From: Acidobacteriota bacterium | GTDB lineage: Bacteria; Acidobacteriota; Terriglobia; Acidiferrales; UBA7541 | Length of the DNA stretch: 64,000 nt | Direction: 5' to 3' | Assembly (NCBI GenBank): GCA_003224055.1 | Contig: QHYE01000034.1 | Span: 1-64,000 of the forward strand | Shown here: positions 51,053-61,644 of the stretch, piece after piece | How positions within the stretch are numbered: position 1 is the stretch's first letter | Layout: every line of letters begins with the position of its first letter | Notes under the pieces: generated by a model | What the model was told of the DNA's origin: nothing | What the model saw: only the letters and a program-made list of their open reading frames with translations | Database searches by the model: none | Made by a program: the position numbers and the translations under genes

Positions 51053-51143
51053 GAGCGCAGAAGCCTGTACGGACAAGAGCCTGCCCAGCCACCGCGGGGC
51101 GTAGAATCGAGCTATCTAAAGGCCTCTAGGAACCACGGCAACC

Positions 51144-53702
51144 ATGCCAAGAAAGAACCTGTTGAGTCTCTTCGCTGACTTCGCACGCTTCGCTGACGAT
51201 GCGGCTGTCGTCCGAACACGCGGCTACCGTCGAGAAAAGCTGACGTATCGGGAGCTTCACGGCCACGTTCTATTCTGGAGTTACGCTCTCGCTGGGCGCG
51301 GAATTTCTCCCGGGGACCGCATCCTCCTCTGGGGCCCCAACTCCGCAGGGTGGATTGCGTGTTTTTGGGGAATTTTATTGCGCGGTGCCATCGTGGTGCC
51401 GATGGATTCTGCAGCGTCGCCCGATTTCGTTCAGCGCGTCATCACAGACGCGGGGGTCAAGCTCATCTTGCGCGACCGGCAGCAAGCGGAGCTTTCCGGC
51501 GCGCCACCGTCGATGGTCATCAATGATCTCAAAGATGTCGTGGCCAGCCCTCCTCCCTCTCTGCAAGCTGATGTAGACCCGGGTGATGCATCCACGCGAA
51601 GCACGATCGCCCAGATTCTCTACACATCCGGTACGACGGGCGAGCCGCGTGGCGTCGTGCTGACGCATGGCAATTTCCTGGCAAATCTCGAACCGCTGGA
51701 GCGCGGCATCGATCCCTACCGCACGTACGAGCGCTGGCTCCATCCCTTACGCTTTGTCTCGCTGGTTCCACTGAGCCATGTTTTTGGACAATTCATGACG
51801 CTGTTCGTCCCACCGCTGTTGGGCGCCACGGTTGTTTTCGAACCGTCCGCGAATCCAGCGAAAATCCTTCGAACCGTAAAACGTGAACGCGCTACCGCGC
51901 TGATAGCCGTTCCGCGCATGCTCGATGCGCTGCGCGCGGGAATCGATGGCGAAATGGAAATCCGTGGGCGGGCGCCATGGTTCCAACGCAGGTTCGAAAG
52001 CGCGAAGGGCAGGAAATTCCTACGGCGCGCCTGGATGTTTCGCCGCATTCATCGCCGCTTCGGCTGGAAATTCTGGGCGTTCATCTCCGGCGGTGCGGCG
52101 CTTTCGAATGACACCGAGGATTTTTTCAAGCGTATGGGTTACGCCGTCGTTCAGGGCTACGGGATGACCGAAACTGCGTCGCTCATCAGCCTCAATCATC
52201 CGTTCCGCGCAACCGAAGGCTCGGTTGGAAAAATTCTTCCCGACCGCGAATTCAAACTTGCCGAGGACGGCGAAATCCTGGTCCGCGGCGAAAACGTTTC
52301 CGCTGCCTACTGGGAAAAAGGTGCGCCGAAGCAGGCCTCGAACGAAACTGACGGCTGGCTCCGCACCGGAGACCTCGGTGAACTCGACGCTGCGGGTAAT
52401 CTTCGCTTCCGCGGGCGCAAGAAAAGCGTGATCGTCACCCCTGCCGGCCTCAACGTCTATCCCGAAGATCTGGAGACCGCAGTCAAGAAACAGTTGGCGA
52501 TTCGTGATTGCGTGGTCGTTCCACTGGATCGCGGCGGGAATGCCGAGCCTTGCGCAGTCCTGCTTCTCAATCCTCCGCATTCGAATGGCGAGGCGGCGGC
52601 ACGAGGCGCCATCGCATCCGCGAACGCTGGTCTTGCCGAATATCAGCGCATGCGCACCTGGATCCTTTGGCCGGAGCCGGATTTCCCGCGCACGCCTACA
52701 GGCAAGCCGCGGCTCTCGGTGATTGCCAGCCGCGCGGTCCAAATTCTAACTGGTGGGCCGCCAGACAATGCCGCCAACGAAGCGCTGAATCCGGTGCGCG
52801 ACGTACTCTCAAGATTCACGCAATCCGTTGCTCCTGCGAATCATGTCGAAAAGGAGCTGAATCTCTCTTCCCTCGACCGCGTCGAACTGATGAGTGCTCT
52901 CGAGGAGAAGTTCCACGTGGAACTCAACGAAACCGAGTTCTCCACCGCAAAAACCGTCGCCGACGTCGAGCGCCTCCTGCAGCAACCCGCGGCCCGGCGC
53001 ACTAAATACCGCTACCCTCGCTGGACCCAACGCGCGCCCGTCCGCTGGCTGCGCCTCGCGGTCTACTACGCGCTCGTCTGGCCCGCGACGCAAATTCTTG
53101 GTCATCCCCGCATTCTGGGCCGCGAAAATATCCGCAGCTTGCGCGGACCAATTCTCATCGTTTCGAATCACATCACCCGCCGCGCCGATATCGGCTTGAT
53201 TCTCGCAGCCCTCCCGCCGCGCTACCGCCATCGCCTGGCCATCGCCATGGGCGGAGAAACACTTCAGGAAATGCGTCATCCGCCGCGCGACTGGTTCATC
53301 GCCAAACGCTGGGCCTACCAACTCGGCTACTGGCTCGTTACCGCCCTCTTCAACGTTTTTCCGCTCCCGCAATTTTCTGGTTTTCGCGAGAGTTTTCGCT
53401 TTGCCGGCGAATCCGTCGACCGCGGCTACAGCGTCCTGGTTTTTCCCGAAGGCGAAGTGAACAACACGGCCACCGGCGAAATGGCCCCGTTCCAAAGCGG
53501 CATCGGCCTGCTCGCGGAAAATCTTGGCCTCTCGATTATTCCTGTGCGCCTCGACGGCGTGTGGCAAATGAAGCGCGAGCACCGCCGCCTGGCCCGCTCC
53601 GGCGAACTCACCGTTCGAATCGGCGCGCCTCTTTCGTTTCCACTGGGCACTCCAGCCGAGGCTGTCGCAAGAAAACTGGAGAACGCGGTTCGTACTTTGT
53701 AG
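51144..53702 (+). CDS. AMP-ligase / acyl carrier / acyltransferase fusion protein
   Basis: An 852-residue three-domain protein. Residues about 1-510 are an AMP-dependent ligase (YTSGTTGEPRGVVLTHGNF, GYGMTETASLIS, DGWLRTGDLGELD). Residues about 555-615 form an acyl carrier domain (ELNLSSLDRVELMSALEEKF, phosphopantetheine Ser in SSLD). Residues about 665-850 are a PlsC-like acyltransferase with FPEGE and PVRLDG. The layout resembles Aas, which re-acylates lysolipids, with a built-in carrier. The acyltransferase has HX5D (HITRRAD) instead of the usual HX4D. It is a single gene, divergent from hpnH. Confidence 0.85.
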   Translation: MPRKNLLSLFADFARFADDAAVVRTRGYRREKLTYRELHGHVLFWSYALAGRGISPGDRILLWGPNSAGWIACFWGILLRGAIVVPMDSAASPDFVQRVITDAGVKLILRDRQQAELSGAPPSMVINDLKDVVASPPPSLQADVDPGDASTRSTIAQILYTSGTTGEPRGVVLTHGNFLANLEPLERGIDPYRTYERWLHPLRFVSLVPLSHVFGQFMTLFVPPLLGATVVFEPSANPAKILRTVKRERATALIAVPRMLDALRAGIDGEMEIRGRAPWFQRRFESAKGRKFLRRAWMFRRIHRRFGWKFWAFISGGAALSNDTEDFFKRMGYAVVQGYGMTETASLISLNHPFRATEGSVGKILPDREFKLAEDGEILVRGENVSAAYWEKGAPKQASNETDGWLRTGDLGELDAAGNLRFRGRKKSVIVTPAGLNVYPEDLETAVKKQLAIRDCVVVPLDRGGNAEPCAVLLLNPPHSNGEAAARGAIASANAGLAEYQRMRTWILWPEPDFPRTPTGKPRLSVIASRAVQILTGGPPDNAANEALNPVRDVLSRFTQSVAPANHVEKELNLSSLDRVELMSALEEKFHVELNETEFSTAKTVADVERLLQQPAARRTKYRYPRWTQRAPVRWLRLAVYYALVWPATQILGHPRILGRENIRSLRGPILIVSNHITRRADIGLILAALPPRYRHRLAIAMGGETLQEMRHPPRDWFIAKRWAYQLGYWLVTALFNVFPLPQFSGFRESFRFAGESVDRGYSVLVFPEGEVNNTATGEMAPFQSGIGLLAENLGLSIIPVRLDGVWQMKREHRRLARSGELTVRIGAPLSFPLGTPAEAVARKLENAVRTL

Positions 53703-53727
53703 TGCGTTCTTTCAACCAAACAAAGGT

Positions 53728-54951
53728 CTACGGCGTTCCGACCTGATGGAGCCGCGCCACAGCTCCACTCGAATATCTCGCCACATACAACTCGCCATTC
53801 GCGTCCTGGCCGAATCCAGCCAGGTCTCCACCACCGGTGTTGACGAGAAAAGTCCGTACCCACTGGCCCTGTCCGTTTTGTGCGAGAGACCAGACGCGTC
53901 CACTGATGAAGTCACCGAAAACATAATTGCCGGCGAGTGCGGCGATGTTTGTTCCGTGATAGACGTAGCCTCCGATAACGGTTGCGTCGCCCTGCGAGTG
54001 GTCGTAGTCGAAGATCGGATCCAGAAACGTCAGACCCTGGCAGTTGGCGCTGAAATTGAAATTGTGTGTGCCTTCTTTGCAGCGCCAGCCCATGTTCGAC
54101 CCACCCTGTGCCGGTGTCACCCGGTCCACCTCTTCGAACGAGCTCTGGCCGACGTCACCAATCCATAGATTTCCTGTCGCTTGATCGACAGAGAAGCGAA
54201 ACGGGTTCCGCAATCCATAGAGCCAAATCTCTTTCGCAGCAGTGGTGTTCGTGACAAACGGGTTATCGCTCGGCACAGTAAATGTTCCGTTACAGGTCAC
54301 ACTGATGCGTAGCATCTTGCCCAGCCGCGTCGTGAGGTCCTGTCCATTGCCGATCGTGCCGTGCACGTCACCACCGCCTCCCCCGTCCCCCAGCGCGATG
54401 TACAGAAATCCGTCTTTGCCGAACGCTAGCCCCCCGCCGTTGTGATTCGCCTCCGGCTGATCGACGATGATCAGACGTTGCTCGGTAGCTGTGTTCACAG
54501 TGTTTGCCCCTACCGGCGCTGCCCGAAACTCCGCGATGACCGTTTGGAGGATATTATTCAAGCGAGTAGTCGTGTAGTTGACATAAAAGCAGCCGTTGGT
54601 GCTATAACTCGGATGAAAAGCAAGCCCCAGCAAGCCTTCCTCGCCGCCGAACACAATCAAGCTGGAAACGTCGAGATACGGTGTCCCGAGAACGCTGCCA
54701 TTCTGAATAATCTTGATCTTCCCGCCTTGCTCGACGACAAAGAGACGCCCCGAAGCGTCACCTGCCTGTTGGATGTCCAGCGGGCTGGAGAAGCCGCTGG
54801 CCACGGGGACCAATTCCACCTGCAGAGTCGGTGGAGGAGGAGGCGGAGGCGGCGTTGTCATCGAGCCTCCGTTACACCCAAAGCACGCAAGCGCCACGCA
54901 CAAAGCTAGGACAGCCCTTCGTCGAAACCTGGAAGAACGGCTCTCTTGCAT
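53728..54951 (-). CDS. PQQ-dependent sugar dehydrogenase-like lipoprotein
   Basis: A 407-residue exported protein of the glucose/sorbosone dehydrogenase family with a six-bladed beta-propeller. GFSSPLDIQQAGDASGRLFVVEQGGKI, EEGLLGLAFHPSY, NHNGGGLAFGKDGFLYIALGDGG, WLYGLRNPFRFS and WGRCKEGTH-like WRCKEGTHNF blocks place it in the family. The signal peptide ends in a Cys-rich LACFGC then Pro-rich spacer, suggesting a lipoprotein. ATG 54951 follows GGGAGG by 4-6 nt. It could oxidise sugars in the periplasm with PQQ. PQQ synthesis genes are not nearby. Confidence 0.9.
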   Translation of the reverse strand: MQESRSSRFRRRAVLALCVALACFGCNGGSMTTPPPPPPPPTLQVELVPVASGFSSPLDIQQAGDASGRLFVVEQGGKIKIIQNGSVLGTPYLDVSSLIVFGGEEGLLGLAFHPSYSTNGCFYVNYTTTRLNNILQTVIAEFRAAPVGANTVNTATEQRLIIVDQPEANHNGGGLAFGKDGFLYIALGDGGGGGDVHGTIGNGQDLTTRLGKMLRISVTCNGTFTVPSDNPFVTNTTAAKEIWLYGLRNPFRFSVDQATGNLWIGDVGQSSFEEVDRVTPAQGGSNMGWRCKEGTHNFNFSANCQGLTFLDPIFDYDHSQGDATVIGGYVYHGTNIAALAGNYVFGDFISGRVWSLAQNGQGQWVRTFLVNTGGGDLAGFGQDANGELYVARYSSGAVARLHQVGTP

Positions 54952-55097
54952 GATGCCTCCCCAGCCAGATTTCTCCATTCTGCCGAAAGGAGAGACCCTG
55001 CGTCGAGTGATTCTCCGCTACGACTTGTCCACAATTCTCGGTAGGTCAGCTTCAAAAAGCGTTCTGTGGCAAAATAGAAAGTTCACAGAGCTTATTT

Positions 55098-57671
55098 ATG
55101 GCACACCGTACAACCCTGGAAGAAGAGCGACCCGCAAAAGCGTCGAAGACGGCCAAGAAGCCCGCAGATGACGGTAGCGCGAAAGCGGCCGTCAACAACG
55201 AACGTGAGCGCATTTTTGAGGCTTTCCGCCGCTGGGGCTATCTGGAAGCAACACTCGATCCCCTCGGCTTGTTCGAGCCCCTCAAACATCCCGCTCTGGA
55301 GGCACTGACGGGCGAAATTGCGGACGACGCGCGCCGCATCTATTGCGGCACGATCGGTGCTGATTTCACGCACTTGCCGGAACTCGATCGCCAGCGCTGG
55401 ATTGCAGCGCGCATCGAAGCCCCCGCGCACGAAGTCGATCAGCAAGAAATTCTCGAACGCCTGATTCGCGCCGATCTCTTCGAACAGGTTTTGCAGGCCC
55501 GCTATCTCGGCACCAAACGCTTCTCCCTGGAAGGCGTCACCGCGCTGATCCCGCTGCTCGATTCCATCCTGGACTCCGCCGCCGAGAGTGGCGCCGTCGA
55601 ATCCGTCATGGCCATGAGTCATCGCGGCCGCCTGAACGTAATGGTCCACGCCGCGTGCAAGACGCCGCACGAAGTGGTCGCAGGTTTTGAAGACGTCGAC
55701 CCTCGCAGCGTTCTCGGCGCGGGCGACGTGAAATATCACGTGGGCGCAACGGGCACTTATGTCACCAGCACCGGCAAGAAAATCGGCATCCATCTCGTTT
55801 CGAATCCCAGCCATCTCGAAGCCGTCGATCCCGTAGCCGTGGGCCGCGCCCGCGCCAAGCAAACGCGCTACGGCTTGCGCGGCCCTTACGTGGACCGTTC
55901 GCCGGAAACGCTGAACAAGGTCGTCCCCATCGTGATGCACGGCGACGCGGCCTTCGCGGGCCAGGGCGTTTTTGCGGAAACGATGAATTTCGCGGACTTG
56001 AAGGCCTATACCGTCGGTGGCACGATTCACATCATCGTGAACAATCTGATCGGCTTCACCACCCGCCCCGCGCAGGAACACTCCTCGCGCTTCGCATCCG
56101 ATCTCGCCAAGCGCCAGTCCGTGCCGATCTTCCACGTGAACGGAGAGGACCCGGACGCTGTCGTGCGCATCGGAAAGCTTGCCGCGGAATATCGCGCCAC
56201 GTTCGGCAGCGACGTCGTCGTGGACATCATCGGATACCGCCGCCACGGCCACAGCGAAGTCGACGATCCAACCATCACCCAACCGCTGCTTTATGAGCGC
56301 ATCAAGAATCATGCGCCGCTTTGGAAAATTTACGCCGAGAACACTGGCATCGACTCGACCCAGATGGTCGAAGCCGTCCGCAAGGAATACGAAGAAGAAC
56401 AAACCAAGGCGCGCGCGCTGAGAAAAATACCGCACTTGCGCAAGCTGCCGGACTACTGGGCGCCCTACCAGCATGGCTGTTATGACGTCTCCTACGAAGT
56501 CGATACCGGCCTCACTGCTGAGAAGCTCGCGGAAATCACCGATGGCCTTGTGCGCGTTCCGGAGGGTTTTCACCTCCACCCGAAAATCGCGAAACTCCTC
56601 GAACAGCGCGCGGAGATGGGCCACGGCAAGCGCGCCGTCGATTACGGCTTTGCCGAAGCGCTGGCTTTCGGCTCTGTACTTCTGGAAGGGAATCCCGTGC
56701 GCCTCACGGGACAGGATACCGAGCGCGGCACATTCAGCCAGCGCCACTCGGTGCTCATTGATACGCAAACCGAGCACAACTACCTCACTCTCTCCCATCT
56801 CTCCAAGCAGCAGGCCTTCTGCGAGATTCACAACTCTTCTCTTTCCGAAGCGGGCTGCCTCGGATTCGAATACGGTTTCAGCCGCGACTATCCCGAAGCG
56901 CTCGTCTTGTGGGAGGCGCAGTTCGGTGATTTCGCCAACGGCGCGCAAGTCATCATCGACCAGTTCATCAGCGCGGGCGAGGACAAGTGGAATTTGCCCG
57001 CTGGTCTCGTCATGCTCCTTCCGCACGGCTACGAAGGCCAGGGCCCGGAACATTCCAGTGCCCGTCTTGAGCGTTTTATGCAACTGGCGGCCGAAGACAA
57101 CATGCAAATTTGCCAGCCGTCGACCGCCGCCCAGTATTTTCACATGCTGCGCCGTCAGGTGCGCCGCCCCTGGCGCAAGCCGCTGATTGTCTTTACGCCA
57201 AAAAGCATGCTGCGCCATCCCGACGCCAGCTCGAAGATCGAAGAATTCACGCGGCCCCGGTTTCTGCCACTCGTCCCCGATCGCGAGGTGCAGGACGCCA
57301 GGCGCATCCTGATCGCCAGCGGCAAGGTCGGCCACGAGCTGCGCGGCGAACGCCGCCGCCGTAAAGATACAACCACGGCGATCTTCTTTCTCGATCAGCT
57401 TTATCCCTTGCCGCGCACGGAAATCACCGCCGCCATCGGCGAACATCCCAATGCCCGCGAAATCGTCTGGGTCCAGGAAGAACCCGCTAATATGGGCGCG
57501 CATTTTTACGTCTTGCCTAGGCTGGAACGCCTCGCGAAAGCCAGTGGACTGCGCGTTCGATCGGTGAAACGCTCCGGCAGCGCCAGCCCGGCCACGGGCT
57601 CCGCCAAAGCGCACGAGTTGGAGCAAAAGACGCTCCTCGCGCTGGCTTTCACCACCTCGAGCACTAACTAG
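55098..57671 (+). CDS. sucA: 2-oxoglutarate dehydrogenase E1 component
   Basis: An 857-residue thiamine diphosphate enzyme that decarboxylates 2-oxoglutarate in the TCA cycle. SHRGRLNVMVHA, GDVKYHVGATG, GDAAFAGQGVFAETMNFADLKAYTVGGTIHIIVNNLIGFTT (TPP-Mg site) and ETEHN-like TQTEHNYLTLSHL are all present. It is shorter than the E. coli protein (about 930) but complete; the short acidic-basic N-terminus lacks the E2-binding extension typical of some species. sucB and lpd do not follow. The start ATG 55098 lacks a strong ribosome-binding site. Confidence 0.94.
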   Translation: MAHRTTLEEERPAKASKTAKKPADDGSAKAAVNNERERIFEAFRRWGYLEATLDPLGLFEPLKHPALEALTGEIADDARRIYCGTIGADFTHLPELDRQRWIAARIEAPAHEVDQQEILERLIRADLFEQVLQARYLGTKRFSLEGVTALIPLLDSILDSAAESGAVESVMAMSHRGRLNVMVHAACKTPHEVVAGFEDVDPRSVLGAGDVKYHVGATGTYVTSTGKKIGIHLVSNPSHLEAVDPVAVGRARAKQTRYGLRGPYVDRSPETLNKVVPIVMHGDAAFAGQGVFAETMNFADLKAYTVGGTIHIIVNNLIGFTTRPAQEHSSRFASDLAKRQSVPIFHVNGEDPDAVVRIGKLAAEYRATFGSDVVVDIIGYRRHGHSEVDDPTITQPLLYERIKNHAPLWKIYAENTGIDSTQMVEAVRKEYEEEQTKARALRKIPHLRKLPDYWAPYQHGCYDVSYEVDTGLTAEKLAEITDGLVRVPEGFHLHPKIAKLLEQRAEMGHGKRAVDYGFAEALAFGSVLLEGNPVRLTGQDTERGTFSQRHSVLIDTQTEHNYLTLSHLSKQQAFCEIHNSSLSEAGCLGFEYGFSRDYPEALVLWEAQFGDFANGAQVIIDQFISAGEDKWNLPAGLVMLLPHGYEGQGPEHSSARLERFMQLAAEDNMQICQPSTAAQYFHMLRRQVRRPWRKPLIVFTPKSMLRHPDASSKIEEFTRPRFLPLVPDREVQDARRILIASGKVGHELRGERRRRKDTTTAIFFLDQLYPLPRTEITAAIGEHPNAREIVWVQEEPANMGAHFYVLPRLERLAKASGLRVRSVKRSGSASPATGSAKAHELEQKTLLALAFTTSSTN

Positions 57672-57717
57672 GTTCGCGGAGGAGCGTCCGAGGAGGCTCC
57701 AACCACCGCAGTTAGCA

Positions 57718-57734
57718 TTCACACTCCATTCACA
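57718..57734 (+). promoter_or_regulatory. Pho-box-like direct repeat before phoB
   Basis: TTCACA (57718-57723) and TTCACA (57729-57734) repeat with an 11-bp period, as half-sites of OmpR/PhoB-type boxes do. The repeat is 158 bp upstream of the phoB start. Confidence 0.4.
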
Positions 57735-57892
57735 TTCATGTAAACGCCGCGTTACCTCCCGGCGCGGCACTCCTGCGACAATTCAGCGTGTTTCGACAAC
57801 TCCCGGATGGTCAAAAATTTCCCAATGCCTATCGCAATCCCGCGCCGTACGGTACACTTTCGCCAGGCCGGCGTGCGATGCGCTCTATCACC

Positions 57893-58588
57893 ATGAAACG
57901 CATCCTGATTATCGAAGACGATCGCGATATCGTCGAGCTCGTGCGCTACAATCTCGCCAATGAAGGCTATCAGGTCAGCGCTGCTCATGACGGCAGCACC
58001 GGCCTGAGCACATTGAAAAAGACTCCGCCCGACCTCCTGCTTCTCGACCTCATGCTCCCGAAACTTTCCGGCCTCGAAATTTGCCGCGAAGTTCGCCGGG
58101 ACGATTCACTCAATCGTTTGCCCATCCTGATGCTTACCGCGCGCGGCGAGGAAGCCGACCGCGTCGTCGGTCTGGAGATGGGCGCTGACGACTACGTGAC
58201 TAAGCCGTTCAGCCCTCGCGAACTGCTCGCGCGCGTCAAGGCGCTGCTTCGCCGCGCCGAGCCGCCCAGCGATACGCCCCGCGTCATCGAAATTGGGAAA
58301 CTGGCGATCGATCCGGCCTCTTATCGCGTCAGCCATTCCGGAAAGCCCGTGCCGCTTAGCACGCTCGAATTCCGGCTGCTCTACTATCTTGCTTCGCGCC
58401 CGAACCGCGTTTTTACGCGGGATCAGCTCCTCGATGCCGTGTGGGGCACGGACCGGTTTGTCACGCCGCGTAGCGTGGACGTTTACGTTCGCCGGCTGCG
58501 CGAAAAAATCGAATCCGATCCCGAAAATCCCGCGCATTTGAAGACCGTTCGCGGCGCGGGCTATTTGTTTGAAACCCGTGCGGCTTAA
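57893..58588 (+). CDS. phoB: phosphate-regulon response regulator
   Basis: A 231-residue OmpR/PhoB-type regulator. The receiver has [16 protein letters not shown] (acidic pocket), [18 protein letters not shown] (phospho-Asp), ILMLTARG and DDYVTKPFS (Lys). The winged-helix DNA-binding domain ends in [38 protein letters not shown] 57893 (MKRILI) is the standard start; an in-frame ATG at 57878 is possible. The neighbouring kinase, phoU and pstS make the phosphate assignment strong. Confidence 0.92.
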   Translation: MKRILIIEDDRDIVELVRYNLANEGYQVSAAHDGSTGLSTLKKTPPDLLLLDLMLPKLSGLEICREVRRDDSLNRLPILMLTARGEEADRVVGLEMGADDYVTKPFSPRELLARVKALLRRAEPPSDTPRVIEIGKLAIDPASYRVSHSGKPVPLSTLEFRLLYYLASRPNRVFTRDQLLDAVWGTDRFVTPRSVDVYVRRLREKIESDPENPAHLKTVRGAGYLFETRAA

Positions 58589-60383
58589 TCTCTTCTGGAA
58601 ACTCGGTTTTGCGTTCTTCGCTCTGCTGATCGCGGTCCTGCTGCCCGTCGAGTTCTATGCCGAGCGGGCCCTGAGACGTGGCTACGAACGAGCCGGTTTC
58701 GAAGAACTCGCCGCCATCGCGCGTGTTGCACTGGCCCATCCTCCGCAACCGGCGGATCTCATCTCCCAGGTGCCCGCCAAGAGTGCGCCGCTTCTTGACT
58801 GGGTTGCGCAGTTGGCTGCCAGCGGCATCCGTGTCACCGTCATCGCTTCGGATGGTCGGGTACTCGCGGATTCCCAGGCCGATCCATCAACCATGGAAAA
58901 CCACGCCGGACGCCCGGAGATTCAGGATGCTTTCGCGAAGGGTAACGGGCAATCCATTCGCCGCAGCGCCACGATCAATCGTGACCTCTTGTACTACGCC
59001 GTGCGCCAGCCTGTGCCCGGCGGGACTCCGGTGGTCCTGCGTTTTGCATTGCCTCTTCAGACGGTGGATGAGGTTTTGTGGGAGTTTCGCAAACGCCTTT
59101 GGCTCGCTTCCCTCGTCGTGCTTCTCGTGACCGGGGCTGCCGCGCTGCTGATCTCACGCTCCCTCTCGGATCGCGTGGACCGTTTGACTGCGTTTTCGCG
59201 CCGCGTTGCCGAAGGCGATTTTCGTCCCATTGATGCAGACCGCTCCGGCGACGCATTGGAAGCTTTGGCGGTGTCCCTGAATGAGACGGCCGCACGCCTC
59301 GACCGTACCATCCGCACGCTCACCGAAGAGCGCAATCTCTCTTCCGCGATTCTCGGCAGCATGGTGGAAGGCGTCGCGGTCGTGAACGCCTCGGAACGTC
59401 TGCTCTTCGCGAATCCAGGGTTCGAGGAAATCCTGGATCTCGACGTGCCCCCGCAATCGGGAAGCGCGCTTGTGGAGATCGTAAGACAGACGGAACTGCT
59501 CGAAGCGGTGCGCCAGGTCTTGAAGGGAGAGCCGCGCGTCGAAACCGAGATCGTCACCGGCACGCTGCGCCAGCGATTTTTCGCCGTCACCGTTGCCGCC
59601 GTCACCGCCGCCGAGACTTCCGGCGCCGTCATCGTCTTGCACGACATCACCGAACTGCGCAAACTCGAACGCGTCCGGCGCGATTTCGTCGCCAATGTCT
59701 CCCACGAATTGAAGACTCCCCTAACCGCCATCCAGGGCTTCGCGGAAACGCTCCTTGCCGGCGCCATTGACGATCCGAAGAACCGCGTCCGCTTTCTGGA
59801 GATCATTCTCGATCATTCGCGCCGCCTCGCCCGTCTGACCGACGATTTGCTCAGGCTTTCGAAAATGGATGCGGACCGGCTCGATCTCGAGATTCAACGC
59901 CTGGGCGTGGCTCATTTTGTGGAAAGTTGTGTGGAAACTGCCCAGCGTCCTGCCGCCGAAAAAGACCTACGCATCTCTGTGAATTTGCAGGAGCGATTGC
60001 CGGATATCGCGGCGGACCGCCGGCGTCTCGCCGAAGTTCTGCAGAATCTGCTCGACAATGCGATCCAATACACCTCGCCCGGCGGCCAGATCATGCTCAG
60101 CGCCTCGGCCGACCCCGGCGAAGTCAAATTCACCGTCTCGGACACTGGCATCGGCATTCCCCAGGCTGACCAGCCTCGCATTTTCGAACGTTTCTATCGT
60201 GTGGACGCGGCCCGTTCCCGCGAAGTTGGCGGTACGGGGCTCGGCTTGGCCATCGCCAAGCATCTCGTCGAAGCCCACAGCGGCCGCATTTGGGTGGAGA
60301 GCGAAGTCGGCCAAGGCTCGCAGTTTTATTTCACCGTTCCGATCTTCGATTCGGAACGCTCCTCCTCCCGTAACGGGCGCTAG
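58569..60383 (+). CDS. phoR: phosphate-regulon sensor histidine kinase
   Basis: A 604-residue membrane kinase. TM1 is [18 protein letters not shown], followed by a periplasmic or extracytoplasmic sensor of about 125 residues and TM2 [24 protein letters not shown] linker ([21 protein letters not shown]) and a PAS domain precede the dimerisation helix with [16 protein letters not shown] (phospho-His). The ATPase domain has [21 protein letters not shown] and GGTGLGLAI. It starts with TTG 58569 or GTG 58578, inside the end of phoB, which couples translation. Unlike E. coli PhoR it has a real sensor domain. Confidence 0.9.
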   Translation: MKPVRLNLFWKLGFAFFALLIAVLLPVEFYAERALRRGYERAGFEELAAIARVALAHPPQPADLISQVPAKSAPLLDWVAQLAASGIRVTVIASDGRVLADSQADPSTMENHAGRPEIQDAFAKGNGQSIRRSATINRDLLYYAVRQPVPGGTPVVLRFALPLQTVDEVLWEFRKRLWLASLVVLLVTGAAALLISRSLSDRVDRLTAFSRRVAEGDFRPIDADRSGDALEALAVSLNETAARLDRTIRTLTEERNLSSAILGSMVEGVAVVNASERLLFANPGFEEILDLDVPPQSGSALVEIVRQTELLEAVRQVLKGEPRVETEIVTGTLRQRFFAVTVAAVTAAETSGAVIVLHDITELRKLERVRRDFVANVSHELKTPLTAIQGFAETLLAGAIDDPKNRVRFLEIILDHSRRLARLTDDLLRLSKMDADRLDLEIQRLGVAHFVESCVETAQRPAAEKDLRISVNLQERLPDIAADRRRLAEVLQNLLDNAIQYTSPGGQIMLSASADPGEVKFTVSDTGIGIPQADQPRIFERFYRVDAARSREVGGTGLGLAIAKHLVEAHSGRIWVESEVGQGSQFYFTVPIFDSERSSSRNGR

Positions 60384-60474
60384 ACTCGCTTCTCACCACG
60401 AGAACACCGATTCTCAGCCTGATCTCGTTGCCTTCGCCAGCTTGAGCGAAGCGCGCCTTCCCTTTTCCCGCATT

Positions 60475-60490
60475 TTCACACTTTTGTGAA
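60475..60490. promoter_or_regulatory. inverted TTCACA repeat before phoU
   Basis: TTCACA (60475-60480), CTTT, TGTGAA (60485-60490). The same half-site as the pho-box-like repeats, here head-to-head, about 78 bp upstream of phoU. Confidence 0.35.
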
Positions 60491-60568
60491 CAAGCTGTAA
60501 TCATTCCCAAGCAAACTCTTGCTTACGAGCGGGATTGTGACTTCTTGACCTCCGCTCCGAGGGAACTC

Positions 60569-61363
60569 ATGGCCTCAGCCGCTGGACTCACGGAAGTCGT
60601 GCTTTACGACACGCTGGTGAACTACCTGGTTTCAATGGCCCGTACCGTCGAAGGCGCGATGAATCGCGCGCTGGACGCCATTGTCAGCCTGGAAAGCCCC
60701 CGAACCGCGGCTCTGCCCGGCGAGGTATTTCTTCTCGAGCCGCGCATCAACGAAATGGAAATCGTTATCGATGAGCACGCCATCCGGCTTCTCCGCCGCG
60801 GCTCGTACTCGGATGACGAAATGCGCCTGATCGTCGCTGCTCTGAAAATTACCAACGACCTGGAACGCATCGGCGACCTCGCCGTGAATCTCGCCCAAGG
60901 CGTCATCTCTCTCCGCGAAATGACGGGTGCCCAAGTCCCGCAGGAACTCGCCCCTATGGCCTCCGCCGTACGCGCTATGGTCAGCAAGAGCCTTGGCGCT
61001 CTTATTTTTCGCAACGTCGAAATGGCCACGCAGGTTCTAGAAAGCGACGATGTGGTCGATCAATACCGCGACCGCATTTTCGAGCAGCTCCTTCAGGGCA
61101 TGACCCGGGAGCCTGCGCTCGTGAGTCCGGGCCTGCAGTTCATTCTGGCCACGCGCCATCTCGAGCGCATCGCCGACCACGCCACCAACATCGCCGAAGA
61201 CATCATCTTCTGGGTCCGTGGCCTCGATGTCCGCCACGGCCGCGGCCTCGCCGTGCTCTCAGAGCCGTCCTCGCTTCCCGCAACGGACGACTCGAACGTT
61301 ACGCAGAATTCACATGCTCTTCATTCGGATGTGACTCCAGTTGGAAATACTGAGCAAGCTTGA
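60569..61363 (+). CDS. phoU: phosphate signalling complex protein PhoU
   Basis: A 264-residue protein with two three-helix bundles. LLRRGSYSDDEMRLIVAALKITNDLERIGDLAVNLAQGV and ILATRHLERIADHATNIAEDIIFWVRG are the PhoU metal-binding signatures (E/D-x-x-R-x-x-D motifs). It links the Pst transporter to PhoR. The ATG at 60569 follows GAGGGA. A Ser/Asn-rich C-terminal tail of about 35 residues is not typical. A hairpin 22 bp after the stop could end the transcript. Confidence 0.95.
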   Translation: MASAAGLTEVVLYDTLVNYLVSMARTVEGAMNRALDAIVSLESPRTAALPGEVFLLEPRINEMEIVIDEHAIRLLRRGSYSDDEMRLIVAALKITNDLERIGDLAVNLAQGVISLREMTGAQVPQELAPMASAVRAMVSKSLGALIFRNVEMATQVLESDDVVDQYRDRIFEQLLQGMTREPALVSPGLQFILATRHLERIADHATNIAEDIIFWVRGLDVRHGRGLAVLSEPSSLPATDDSNVTQNSHALHSDVTPVGNTEQA

Positions 61364-61385
61364 TCTTCAATCCATGTCCTACCTT

Positions 61386-61416
61386 GGGGACCGGTGCACC
61401 CCTGGCTCCGGTCCCC
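61386..61416 (+). terminator. possible terminator after phoU
   Basis: GGGGACCGG (61386-61394) and CCGGTCCCC (61408-61416) form a 9-bp stem with a 13-nt loop, followed by TTCTCC. The weak T tail lowers confidence. Confidence 0.45.
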
Positions 61417-61502
61417 TTCTCCTCCCACCCGCAGCGAAGCAACCCACCTCCCGTTCAGAAACTTCAATTTGTAATCTTAGATGACCCGCGTGTTACAGAA
61501 TA

Positions 61503-61519
61503 TTCACATGCGATTCAAG
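61503..61519 (+). promoter_or_regulatory. Pho-box-like repeat before the porin gene
   Basis: TTCACA (61503-61508) and TTCAAG (61514-61519) with an 11-bp period, preceded by TTACAG (61493-61498). The box lies 126 bp before the porin start. Confidence 0.4.
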
Positions 61520-61644
61520 GTCTGTTGACCCTGCCTCTCTAGGATTCCCACATCAATCAAGTGCGCTTCTATCGGGTTGTGCGCGTTCGTGATGCAGTGC
61601 AGTCGGTGTGCTTAGGACGATTCGAATTAAATCGGAGGATATAG

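Noticed and set aside
55092..57770. 892-codon open frame antisense to sucA
   Set aside because: Codon bias of a GC-rich gene leaves the opposite strand free of stops. The product is low-complexity and Arg-rich, with no family; sucA is certain.
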